Shown: positions 15,916 through 22,941 of the stretch, piece after piece
How positions within the stretch are numbered: position 1 is the first letter of the stretch
Layout of the letters: each line of letters opens with the position of its first letter
Assembly (NCBI GenBank): GCA_043804925.1
Contig: JAZDIP010000024.1
Span: forward strand, 1-25,749
Origin: ChocPot-Mid sp043804925
Lineage (GTDB): Bacteria; Bacteroidota; Ignavibacteria; Kapaibacteriales; UBA2268
DNA: 25,749 bases
Direction of reading: 5' to 3'
Notes under the pieces: model-generated
Told to the model about the DNA's origin: nothing
The model's database searches: none
Seen by the model: only the letters and a program-made list of their open reading frames with translations
Position numbers and translations under genes: made by a program

Positions 15916-16635
15916 TTAGAACTTATCTATTACATAATAAACCGAGCCGATATACCTCTTCCCCTTTGCCCTTTTTTCTTTTGGAGGAGGATTTTTCGGG
16001 TCTGTAGTGTTCTTTGCTTCTGTTTGAATTCTGTCCTGAGTAACACCTTTGGTGATGAAATAATCGTTCAATGCTTTGCATCTTGCTTTTGTAACTGCTT
16101 CATTAACAACATCGTCCACATCGTTATCGGCATAAGCCACGATTTTGAATTTAATATTCGGATTTTCGCTTAAAGTTTTCATAAAATCTTCAAGAAAGTA
16201 ATCTGCACCTCCGCGAAGTTTTGTTTTGTTCGGTTCAAAAACGGGAACTCTTTGTGCAATTTCTACGCCTTTGTACTTTGGAACAATCAGGTAGTCCTTA
16301 GAAAACTCCAGATATTTATCCGTGTTAGGTATTTCAACAGGAAATTCCGATACAAAATAATTTTCATCGCCTTCAAAAATGAGTTTATACTGTTCTCCGG
16401 GTTTAAGTCCGGTAATGAAGTAATATCCGTTTTGAGCGGCATTTGTTTTTCCACGTCTTATTGTTTTACCTGTGTTATCCTGTAGTTGATAATTAATCCT
16501 GATTGGGTCCTTAGTGTTAGCATTGAATACGCTGCCGGTAATAGAAACGACAGTTTTTAATTGTGCTTCGGAATAGGAATTAAACAGAAGCAACATCCCA
16601 ATCAATATTCCGCCTAATATGAAAAGTCTTTTCAT
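15916..16635 (-). CDS. Exported protein with carboxypeptidase-regulatory and OmpA_C domains
   Basis: A 239-residue periplasmic protein. Signal peptide at about 1-24 (FILGGILIGMLLLFNSYSEA). Residues about 30-105 form a carboxypeptidase regulatory-like beta-sandwich (VSITGSVFNANTKDPI, GYYFITGLKPGEQYKL). Residues about 125-239 look like a divergent OmpA_C peptidoglycan-binding domain: ADYFLEDFMKTLSENPNIKF, KIVAYADND, then the helix VTKARCKALNDYFITKGVTQ and the final strand KRYIGSVYYVIDKF. The usual GYGE loop is replaced by an NTTDPKNPPP stretch. The Shine-Dalgarno sequence aggaga (minus strand, 16641-16646) supports the start. It is 30 bases downstream of the WD40 gene, forming an operon. Together they carry domains found in one chain in T9SS protein PorE, without its TPR part. 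Confidence 0.85.
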   Translation of the reverse strand: MKRLFILGGILIGMLLLFNSYSEAQLKTVVSITGSVFNANTKDPIRINYQLQDNTGKTIRRGKTNAAQNGYYFITGLKPGEQYKLIFEGDENYFVSEFPVEIPNTDKYLEFSKDYLIVPKYKGVEIAQRVPVFEPNKTKLRGGADYFLEDFMKTLSENPNIKFKIVAYADNDVDDVVNEAVTKARCKALNDYFITKGVTQDRIQTEAKNTTDPKNPPPKEKRAKGKRYIGSVYYVIDKF

Positions 16636-16665
16636 TATAATCTCCTTACTATTTATTATTATTAT

Positions 16666-17628
16666 TTACTTTTTAACTGTTAAAAATCTGACAGAATTGT
16701 CAGCGCATCCCAAAATTATAATGCTTGCATCACTTACCAGGTCAACAGACCAGATTTCAACACCGGCATTAAATTCCATCAAATTTTTACCTGTGGTTAT
16801 ATCCCAAAGCTTTACTTTTTTATCCAGACTTGCAGAAACAAGAGTTTTATTATCAGCCGCAAAGGAAACATCCTGAATAAGTTCGTTATGTGCTTTAATA
16901 GTCCTAAGCAAACTACCATCGGGCATTGACCAGATATTAATATTTCCGCCTTGGTCGGCTGAAGCAAGATATTTGCTGTCAAAACTAAATAGTACGGTCA
17001 GCACCGGATATTCATGACCATTCAAAGTCAACAAAGATTTTTGAGTCTGCAGGTCGGTTGACCATATTTTTATTGTCATATCGTCAGAGCAAGAAGCAAG
17101 ATAGTTGCCGTCATAGCTGTATGCCACATTATTTGTCGGGTCATTATGCTCTCTTAAAGTTTTAATCTCGCTTCCCAGCTTGTAGTCCCAAAGTTTAACA
17201 GTTCTGTCAAAACTCGTTGAGGCAACAAGCGAAGAACCATCCTGTTGGCTGAAATATACCCCAATGACCTGGTCGGTATGACCTTTTAAAACCTTAAGCT
17301 GGTCACCGCTTTGAATATCCCAAACACGAACTGTTAAATCACCGGAACCGCTAACTAAATATTTGTCGTCCCCGGAAAATGATATGTTATTAACCTGACC
17401 GAAATGCCCTTTTAATTGTTTCAATTCTTTCCCGTCAGGCAATGACCAAATTTTGATAGTTTCATCAAGACTGCATGTTGCTACTTTCGAATCGTTTTCG
17501 TTAACAAAAACCCCTAAGACTTCATCGTCATGTGTCCCGATTGTCTTCATCTCGTATTCCAAGCCCGCTGCTTTGTTGATTAGCAGACTTAAAATTAAAA
17601 TTACCGATAAGAATATTAAACGCTTCAT
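16666..17628 (-). CDS. Exported seven-repeat WD40 beta-propeller protein
   Basis: A 320-residue protein with signal peptide (MKRLIFLSVILILSLLINKA) and seven WD40 repeats, seen as LDETIKIWSLPDG, GDLTVRVWDIQSG, FDRTVKLWDYKLG, DDMTIKIWSTDLQ, QGGNINIWSMPDG, LDKKVKLWDITTG and a degenerate last blade ending in FLTVKK; each is preceded by a GH/xH element such as KGHFGQV and KGHTDQV. This gives a complete seven-blade propeller, probably a protein-binding platform in the periplasm. I chose the ATG at 17626-17628, which has ggaga eight bases upstream (17635-17639), over an upstream TTG. It is the first gene of an operon with the OmpA_C protein and diverges from the TonB-dependent receptor. Confidence 0.9.
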   Translation of the reverse strand: MKRLIFLSVILILSLLINKAAGLEYEMKTIGTHDDEVLGVFVNENDSKVATCSLDETIKIWSLPDGKELKQLKGHFGQVNNISFSGDDKYLVSGSGDLTVRVWDIQSGDQLKVLKGHTDQVIGVYFSQQDGSSLVASTSFDRTVKLWDYKLGSEIKTLREHNDPTNNVAYSYDGNYLASCSDDMTIKIWSTDLQTQKSLLTLNGHEYPVLTVLFSFDSKYLASADQGGNINIWSMPDGSLLRTIKAHNELIQDVSFAADNKTLVSASLDKKVKLWDITTGKNLMEFNAGVEIWSVDLVSDASIIILGCADNSVRFLTVKK

Positions 17629-17937
17629 ATAAAATCTCCAATTCAATTATTATGGAAAATTACTTGTTATTTTCTTGTTTCACCGAACATAAATTTATGA
17701 TTTTGTGAACTTATTAAAACTGAACATTTATAAATATAAAAAAAAAATCGGAATCAAACATAAACTTATTATACAATAATGCAAATAATATAAAAATATT
17801 TTATTCAATTTATCCAAAAATAAATGATATTCAACAAAACTATACAAAAACCTGATAATTTTCATTGAATTTTTATTTAATTTTGTTTTTTTTGAAGTTT
17901 ATATTTTATTCTGTTCCACAAATTATATTAATTGCTC
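17629..17937. promoter_or_regulatory. Divergent AT-rich promoter region
   Basis: This 309-base gap separates the divergent WD40 and TonB-dependent receptor genes and must carry both promoters. It is very AT-rich. A sequence taattttg at 17878-17885 fits the Bacteroidota -7 consensus TAnnTTTG for the receptor gene, but I could not find a -33 TTTG at the correct distance, so the promoter is only a suggestion. No operator-like palindrome was noticed. Confidence 0.35.
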
Positions 17938-20280
17938 ATGAAAAGAAATATTATTATTTGTGTCATCCTGTATCTATCTTTTTTAAAATGCAGTTTCGCT
18001 GAAGACAATGCAACTCCGGTATCTGTTGTAAAAGGTAAAGTCGTTAATTTCAAAACTCAACAACCTGTTCAGGGAGTTACGGTTCATGTACTCGAAACTA
18101 AATATGGTATTTACACAAAAGGAGACGGTTCATTTAAAATCTCCGATGTTCCGGTAGGCAGATATATAATTAAATTTTCGGCAGTCGGTTTTGAATCCGT
18201 ACAATACCCGATTGTGCTTACATCAGGCAAGGAAGAACAGTTAAATATTCAAATACAGGAACGTTTTATCCAAATGGATGAAGTGAAAGTTACAGCAGAA
18301 AAAAACAGCTTTGCTCCAATTAATGAATCTGCAATTGTTTCATCTACAGTTTTTACCTTAGATGATGTGGAACGTTACGCAGGAAGCAGAATGGACCCGG
18401 CGAGAATGGCTCAGAACTTCGCAGGAGTTGTCGGTGCTAATGATGTCAGGAACGATATAATAATCCGGGGAGGTTCTCCTACCGAACTGCTCTGGAGATT
18501 GGACGGTCTCGATATACCAAACCCAAACCATTTTGCAACTCAGGGAGCTACCGGCGGACCTGTTAATGCTATAAATAGCAATATTCTCGATAACAGTGAC
18601 TTCCTGATAGGTGCATGGCCCTCGGAGTACGGCGATAAAATGAGCGGAGTTTTTGACTTGAGAACAAGAAAAGGAAATGATGAGAAATATGAGTTTCTTG
18701 GCCAATTTGGTTTTAACGGCTTTGAACTCGGAGCTGAAGGTCCTTTGCCCGGGAATAAAAGCTCTTTTATTACCAATTACAGGTATTCATTTCTTGATTT
18801 GATGGAAAAAATGGGTTTAGATTTTGGTTTTTCAGGAATACCAAGATATCAGGATGGTGTCCTAAAAATGGATTTCCAGCCAAATGACAAAAATCAAATC
18901 AGTTTAACGGGTATGCTTGGAATTAGCGCAATTAAAATTGCTCCAAGCGGAAAGGATGATGTTTTTCAAACCGATTATGCAATAAATAACGGTACGAACT
19001 TTTATATACTTTGTTTAAACTGGCAGTATTTATTCAACGAGAGAAGTTATGGGAAGTTAACCATCGGAGCAGTTGATAATGTTTATATAAATGATGTTGA
19101 TTCGGTGGAAACAGACGAAAACGAAAAAGTTGTTAAAATTACACCTTTTTTTACTTCAAAGTCAACTGAAGGTTATTATTCGATGAAATATTCATTTCAT
19201 TATGCACCGGATACGAGACACTTTATTTCTGCAGGCATAGAAAACAGGTTCCGTTATTATAACCTCTTTGGCAAAGAGTTGGACCCTAATGAACCTGACC
19301 CATATTTGCTGGATAAAGACGGTACTTCGAATCATCTTCTATCATATATTAATTGGAACTGGAGACTTGCTGAAAACCTAACAAGCAACATTGGAGTAAT
19401 GAGCCAATATCTTGGTATTAACGATAAGGTAACTGTTGAACCGCGTTTAGCTCTGTCATGGAATTTTTTACCATTGCATTCCGTTAACATTGGTTTTGGT
19501 GTTCACAGGCAATCCCTCCCATTGATTATTTATTTCTCGGGAGATAAAAATAAAAAACTTGATTTTATGCAGGCATTGCACTATGTCGCAGGTTATTCAT
19601 TTCATGTTAGTGATAACGCCATAATCAAATTTGAAACGTATTACAAGGATATAAGTAAAGCACCGGTGGATGGAGATACGGCTTCATACTGGTCGTTTCT
19701 GAATACAGGAACAGATTTTGGTGTTAATGCCGGTACAGGTTCAGTCAATACAAGCACAGGGACAGGCAGGACTTATGGGTGTGATTTATCATTTATCAAG
19801 AACTTTTCCGAAAATTATTATGTTACCGGTACTACATCGTATATTCGCCAGCAATACAAAGGTTCGGACGGAATAATGCGGTTTGGTGCATTCGATAATA
19901 TTTTTGTTGCGAATCTGCTGTCAGGATATGAGTGGGTTATTAATCCGACATTTACAATAGAGTTTTCCGGGAAATATACAATTGCCGGCGGGAGTCCTTA
20001 TATACCGATAGACCTCGAGAGGTCTATTGCCGAAAATGACACAAAATATGACAGAAGAAAGGCATATTCTGTTCGCAAGCCGGATTATTCAAGATTTGAT
20101 ATACGAATTGATTTCAGGAACAACTATAAAAGTTTTTCAATGGTAAGTTATATATCAATCGAAAATGTATTGAATAACGAAAATGTTTACAACTACACTT
20201 TCAACAATGAAGACAAAAAAGTAGATGAAGTTCTTCAACTCGGTTTCTTTTTTGTTGGAGGTATAAGGATAGAGTTTTAG
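17938..20280 (+). CDS. TonB-dependent receptor with carboxypeptidase-regulatory domain
   Basis: A 780-residue outer-membrane receptor. Signal peptide at about 1-22 (MKRNIIICVILYLSFLKCSFA), carboxypeptidase regulatory-like domain at about 28-105 (VVKGKVVNFKTQQPVQGVTV), then a plug domain at about 115-225 with RNDIIIRGGSPTELLWRLDG and IPNPNHFA, and a beta-barrel that ends in the aromatic-rich strand FFFVGGIRIEF. Energy from TonB-ExbBD would drive uptake of an unknown ligand. No SusD partner or TonB is seen nearby, so SusC-type glycan uptake is not indicated. The start at ATG 17938 is preferred over a TTG six bases earlier. The 85-base element begins 11 bases after the stop codon. Confidence 0.93.
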   Translation: MKRNIIICVILYLSFLKCSFAEDNATPVSVVKGKVVNFKTQQPVQGVTVHVLETKYGIYTKGDGSFKISDVPVGRYIIKFSAVGFESVQYPIVLTSGKEEQLNIQIQERFIQMDEVKVTAEKNSFAPINESAIVSSTVFTLDDVERYAGSRMDPARMAQNFAGVVGANDVRNDIIIRGGSPTELLWRLDGLDIPNPNHFATQGATGGPVNAINSNILDNSDFLIGAWPSEYGDKMSGVFDLRTRKGNDEKYEFLGQFGFNGFELGAEGPLPGNKSSFITNYRYSFLDLMEKMGLDFGFSGIPRYQDGVLKMDFQPNDKNQISLTGMLGISAIKIAPSGKDDVFQTDYAINNGTNFYILCLNWQYLFNERSYGKLTIGAVDNVYINDVDSVETDENEKVVKITPFFTSKSTEGYYSMKYSFHYAPDTRHFISAGIENRFRYYNLFGKELDPNEPDPYLLDKDGTSNHLLSYINWNWRLAENLTSNIGVMSQYLGINDKVTVEPRLALSWNFLPLHSVNIGFGVHRQSLPLIIYFSGDKNKKLDFMQALHYVAGYSFHVSDNAIIKFETYYKDISKAPVDGDTASYWSFLNTGTDFGVNAGTGSVNTSTGTGRTYGCDLSFIKNFSENYYVTGTTSYIRQQYKGSDGIMRFGAFDNIFVANLLSGYEWVINPTFTIEFSGKYTIAGGSPYIPIDLERSIAENDTKYDRRKAYSVRKPDYSRFDIRIDFRNNYKSFSMVSYISIENVLNNENVYNYTFNNEDKKVDEVLQLGFFFVGGIRIEF

Positions 20281-20290
20281 GGAAAATGAA

Positions 20291-20375
20291 AATTATTTTC
20301 ACTTTTTTCAAAAAAAAGTGTAACATTTTGCGTTTTCATGTGTTATATAAGTAGAAACTGTGCAAATTTTGAAAA
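20291..20375 (+). repeat. 85-base intergenic element, copy 2
   Basis: Second copy of the element described at 13663-13747. Its hairpin is cactttttt and aaaaaagtg with loop caa; the right 35 bases are identical to copy 1. It lies between the receptor stop codon and a T9SS cargo gene that starts 68 bases after it. Confidence 0.8.
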
Positions 20376-20385
20376 ACAACTTATC

Positions 20386-20414
20386 GTTCAGTCAGGTGTA
20401 ACAACTGACTGAAC
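20386..20414. repeat. 29-base near-palindrome, CAGTTGTNACAACTG-like family
   Basis: gttcagtcag (20386-20395) pairs with ctgactgaac (20405-20414), and the centre tgtaaca is also self-complementary; one base pair is mismatched. It resembles the perfect palindrome at 5412-5434. It stands directly after the 85-base element and 29 bases before the start codon of the cargo gene. Confidence 0.65.
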
Positions 20415-20442
20415 AGGAATTTAAAATAATAAAAGGTATATT

Positions 20443-21765
20443 ATGATAAAAATATTTTTTATATTATTAATAATGTTTATTCAAACATTATGTTTACATG
20501 CACAACCTTTTTGGATCAAACTGGATATTAATACAGGTGGTAGAATTAATGCTATAGTTGTAAATGATATTGATGAAATATTTTGGACTGATATTAACGG
20601 AAATTTATATAAAAACAAAATAGGTGAAAGCAAAATAGATACGTTAATAAAAAGTGATTTTGTATTTAATAGTGAAAGTATTATCCAAATTGATAATGAA
20701 GGATATTTATACACAGACTTAACTACAAAACCACCTCATTATGTACCGTTACGAAGTACTGATAATGGTACCAGTTGGGAGTGGATTTACCAAGGATTTG
20801 ATAATAAAGATTCAGTTGCTCAGTTATTACATTCTTATTATCGGGGTGACATATTTGCATACTTCTGTGATTTACCAGACAACTATTATTTCTATAAATT
20901 TGAATCAAAGGACACTGATGAATGGAATAATATATTTAATATCGAGGAGAGAAGAGCCTATTCAATTAAAGATTTATGTTATGACAAAGATGGGAACATG
21001 TATTTACTAGTTAATGTTTGGGGGGAATACATTGATAATAATATTATCTTTAATTATGACTTAAAGAAACAGTTATTTTCAATATATAAAGATACTATAA
21101 CAAATGTAAATGTAACACAAATCTCAATAGATTTAGATGGTAACATTTACAGATCGGTATGGGATAATGAATCATTGCCTCCATTATGTTATTTAGAAAA
21201 AAATGATAAGAATGAGCCAAATTGGGAGATAATAAACTGTAATCTTGATATTTCTATCTACAATATATGTTCTGGAAAAATTATTGCTGTAAGTCAAAAT
21301 GAAATTTATTTATTCACTTATGAGGGTATATATAAATGTGATAATTATCAATTTATCTTCAAACCATTTAACGAAGGTTTTGAAGGGAATATTGATATAT
21401 ATGGCTTACATTTGAGTAAAAAAGGATATTTGTTTTTTGGGACATCCAATGGTAATATATATGTATCAAGCAAACCTGTAAATGATGTGAAAGACGATTC
21501 TAAAACGATAGAAAACAAAATCCTTTGCTATCCTAATCCTACAACTTCCACCATCAATCTCCGCTACCGCATCGAAACAGCAGGCATGGCTAATATTTTT
21601 CTGACAGATGTTTTAGGCAACCAAACACTGTTGAAAAGCGAATACAAATTTCCGGGAGATTACGTAGAGACGTTCAACTTGAGCGGCTATCCGCAGGGAA
21701 TTTATAATGTTGTTTTGCAAACAAACGGAAAAGTTTTTAGTGAGAAGGTAGTCAAAGTTGAGTAA
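20443..21765 (+). CDS. Secreted protein with T9SS type A sorting domain
   Basis: A 440-residue secreted protein. The signal peptide (MIKIFFILLIMFIQTLCLHA) is probably cut after LHA. The main part has spaced elements reminiscent of a beta-propeller, such as DEIFWTDINGNLYKN, DKDGNMYLLVN, DLDGNIYRSV and KKGYLFFGTSNGNIYVSS, but no clear family. From about residue 360 there is a T9SS type A sorting domain: LCYPNPTTSTINLRYRI, ANIFLTDVLGNQTLL, YPQGIYNVVLQTNGKVFSEK. It is likely exported to the cell surface; the role is not recognised. A weak Shine-Dalgarno sequence, aaagg, lies at about 20432-20436. The last 235 bases, from about 21530, have a visibly higher G+C content than the AT-rich body of the gene. 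Confidence 0.8.
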   Translation: MIKIFFILLIMFIQTLCLHAQPFWIKLDINTGGRINAIVVNDIDEIFWTDINGNLYKNKIGESKIDTLIKSDFVFNSESIIQIDNEGYLYTDLTTKPPHYVPLRSTDNGTSWEWIYQGFDNKDSVAQLLHSYYRGDIFAYFCDLPDNYYFYKFESKDTDEWNNIFNIEERRAYSIKDLCYDKDGNMYLLVNVWGEYIDNNIIFNYDLKKQLFSIYKDTITNVNVTQISIDLDGNIYRSVWDNESLPPLCYLEKNDKNEPNWEIINCNLDISIYNICSGKIIAVSQNEIYLFTYEGIYKCDNYQFIFKPFNEGFEGNIDIYGLHLSKKGYLFFGTSNGNIYVSSKPVNDVKDDSKTIENKILCYPNPTTSTINLRYRIETAGMANIFLTDVLGNQTLLKSEYKFPGDYVETFNLSGYPQGIYNVVLQTNGKVFSEKVVKVE

Positions 21766-21846
21766 AATATTTTTTTTTCATTGGGTTTTTGTTTAAATTA
21801 GAATAATTAATGTGATGGTTCTGATTTTAAATAAAGGGTGATAAAG

Positions 21847-22080
21847 ATGACAGTCAATTATATATATAATTCCAAGGGAAAGCCGGAATATGCGGTTGTT
21901 CCCTATCTTCTTTGGGAATCTCTTGAAAAGCATGTTTCACAAATTACAAAAAATATAATTGAGGATGGAACAAAAAAATTCAATCCCGCTGAGTTTAAAG
22001 GTATTTTGAAACATCTTGATTTAGACTTGGATAGTGAAATTGAATTGATGAGAAGCCGATGGACGAGAAATTTATCATAG
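21847..22080 (+). CDS. Putative antitoxin of a VapBC-type module
   Basis: A 77-residue protein. The N-terminal part, YIYNSKGKPEYAVVPYLLWE, has the pattern of Phd/YefM-like or related antitoxins, where a short strand with GKP is followed by a strand ending in a Y/W-containing helix. The middle is an acidic-basic linker and the C-terminal region (FKGILKHLDLDLDSEIELMR) is likely to wrap around the toxin. The ATG at 21847 has a strong Shine-Dalgarno sequence (agggtgat) seven bases upstream; an upstream GTG at 21838 overlaps it and would be less suitable. The last 22 bases overlap the PIN toxin gene, typical for translational coupling. It should repress its own operon together with the toxin. Confidence 0.75.
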   Translation: MTVNYIYNSKGKPEYAVVPYLLWESLEKHVSQITKNIIEDGTKKFNPAEFKGILKHLDLDLDSEIELMRSRWTRNLS

Positions 22081-22448
22081 ATACAAATATTCTCATTTAT
22101 TACCTTGACGGGAGTATTCCAAATAAGCAATTAACGAAACTCGAGAAAATTTTTGTTGATTCATTTAATATCTCAACAATTACAAAAATAGAACTTTTGG
22201 GATGGCAAAAAATTGATAAAACGACAATTTCAAAGATTGAACTATTCATCCGGAATGCTAAAATCTATTACTTAGATTTTCATACGGAAAACAAAACTAT
22301 TGAACTCAAGCAAAAATATAAGATTGCAATTCCTGATACTATTATAGCAGCAACTGCTTTGATTAATAAGTTCACATTAGTAACAAGAAATCAAACTGAT
22401 TTCCGAAAAATCAAAAATTTAAAAATTTATAATCCTTATGAAAAGTAA
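22059..22448 (+). CDS. PIN-domain ribonuclease toxin, VapC-like
   Basis: A 129-residue PIN-domain protein. The four acidic residues that bind the metal ion are in place: D8 (FIIDTNILIYYL), E45 (STITKIELLGW), D93 (IPDTIIAATAL) and D114 (TRNQTDF). VapC-type toxins cut tRNA or rRNA and are held inactive by the antitoxin made from the preceding gene. The reading frame is complete and nothing indicates inactivation. The start ATG lies inside the antitoxin gene (22-base overlap). A weak hairpin (gatgataa/ttatcatc, 22462-22483) follows the stop codon. Family assignment is good; the target RNA is unknown. Confidence 0.87.
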   Translation: MDEKFIIDTNILIYYLDGSIPNKQLTKLEKIFVDSFNISTITKIELLGWQKIDKTTISKIELFIRNAKIYYLDFHTENKTIELKQKYKIAIPDTIIAATALINKFTLVTRNQTDFRKIKNLKIYNPYEK

Positions 22449-22635
22449 GGATATAAATATTGATGATAAGTTCTTTTATCATCCTATTATTACAAGCCGT
22501 TAGTTATTATTTTGTAATCGTCAGTCAATAGTCGAGTCTTAAATTCTAAATTTTAAGTTGAAAATTGATTGAAAATTTTAAATTGGAATTTTTTTAATTG
22601 ATTTTGAGTGATTGTTACAACCGACAGAAAAAACA

Positions 22636-22675
22636 AAAGAAGTGAAGTATCCTTAACCGGTTTCTTCATTTCTTT
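22636..22675 (+). terminator. Terminator-like hairpin related to 15736-15775
   Basis: aaagaagtgaag (22636-22647) pairs with cttcatttcttt (22664-22675), with one G-U pair; loop tatccttaaccggttt. In the 15736-15775 copy the corresponding positions give a G-C pair and an A-C mismatch, while the stem is otherwise kept. It could terminate vapBC transcripts. Confidence 0.6.
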
Positions 22676-22686
22676 CAATATTGTCA

Positions 22687-22783
22687 GTCTTTCCGTCCTT
22701 CCGTCCTTCCGTCCTTCTGTCTTTCCGTCCTTCCGTCCTTCAGTCCTTCTGTCCTTCCGTTTTTCTGCCTTTCTGTCTTTCGG
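22687..22783. repeat. 8-base polypyrimidine tandem repeat, copy 2
   Basis: About twelve tandem octamers of consensus ccttccgt, with variants tctttccg, ccttctgt, ccttcagt and ctttctgt. It follows the hairpin at 22636-22675, in the same order as hairpin and array near 15736-15852. A reading frame through it gives a PSFRPSVLPSF-like low-complexity peptide and is not a gene. Confidence 0.85.
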
Positions 22784-22941
22784 TTCACGATTCCCAAAAA
22801 AAACGTAGTATTTACAAATAACATAATTTTCTCAAATACTATTTTGCACAGAATTAAATAATTTACGATATTAGCTGAATTAATAATTACTAAATACAGA
22901 TTAAAATTGTAGATTTTGATAATAAAGAATATAAGGAATCA

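Larger units (their letters stand above)
22449..22941. other. Gene-free stretch with repeats before accC
   Basis: No gene in these 493 bases. They hold a hairpin at 22462-22483, AT-word repeats related to 15575-15696 at about 22536-22600, a degenerate member of the CAGTTGTNACAACTG family at 22611-22627, the hairpin at 22636-22675, the polypyrimidine array at 22687-22783 and then about 150 AT-rich bases which presumably include the accC promoter. The Shine-Dalgarno sequence aagga lies at 22933-22937. Confidence 0.65.

Noticed and set aside
15786..16007. 73-codon open frame on the plus strand
   Set aside because: Read from the octamer array and the CT-rich tail into the antisense of the OmpA-like gene; no support as a gene.
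17932..17937. Upstream TTG start for the TonB-dependent receptor
   Set aside because: An ATG two codons later gives a normal signal peptide starting MKRN; the same reasoning removed TTG starts at 3285 and 17644-17646.
22608..22808. 66-codon open frame with PSFRPSV repeats
   Set aside because: Translation of the polypyrimidine octamer array; low complexity and no start signal.
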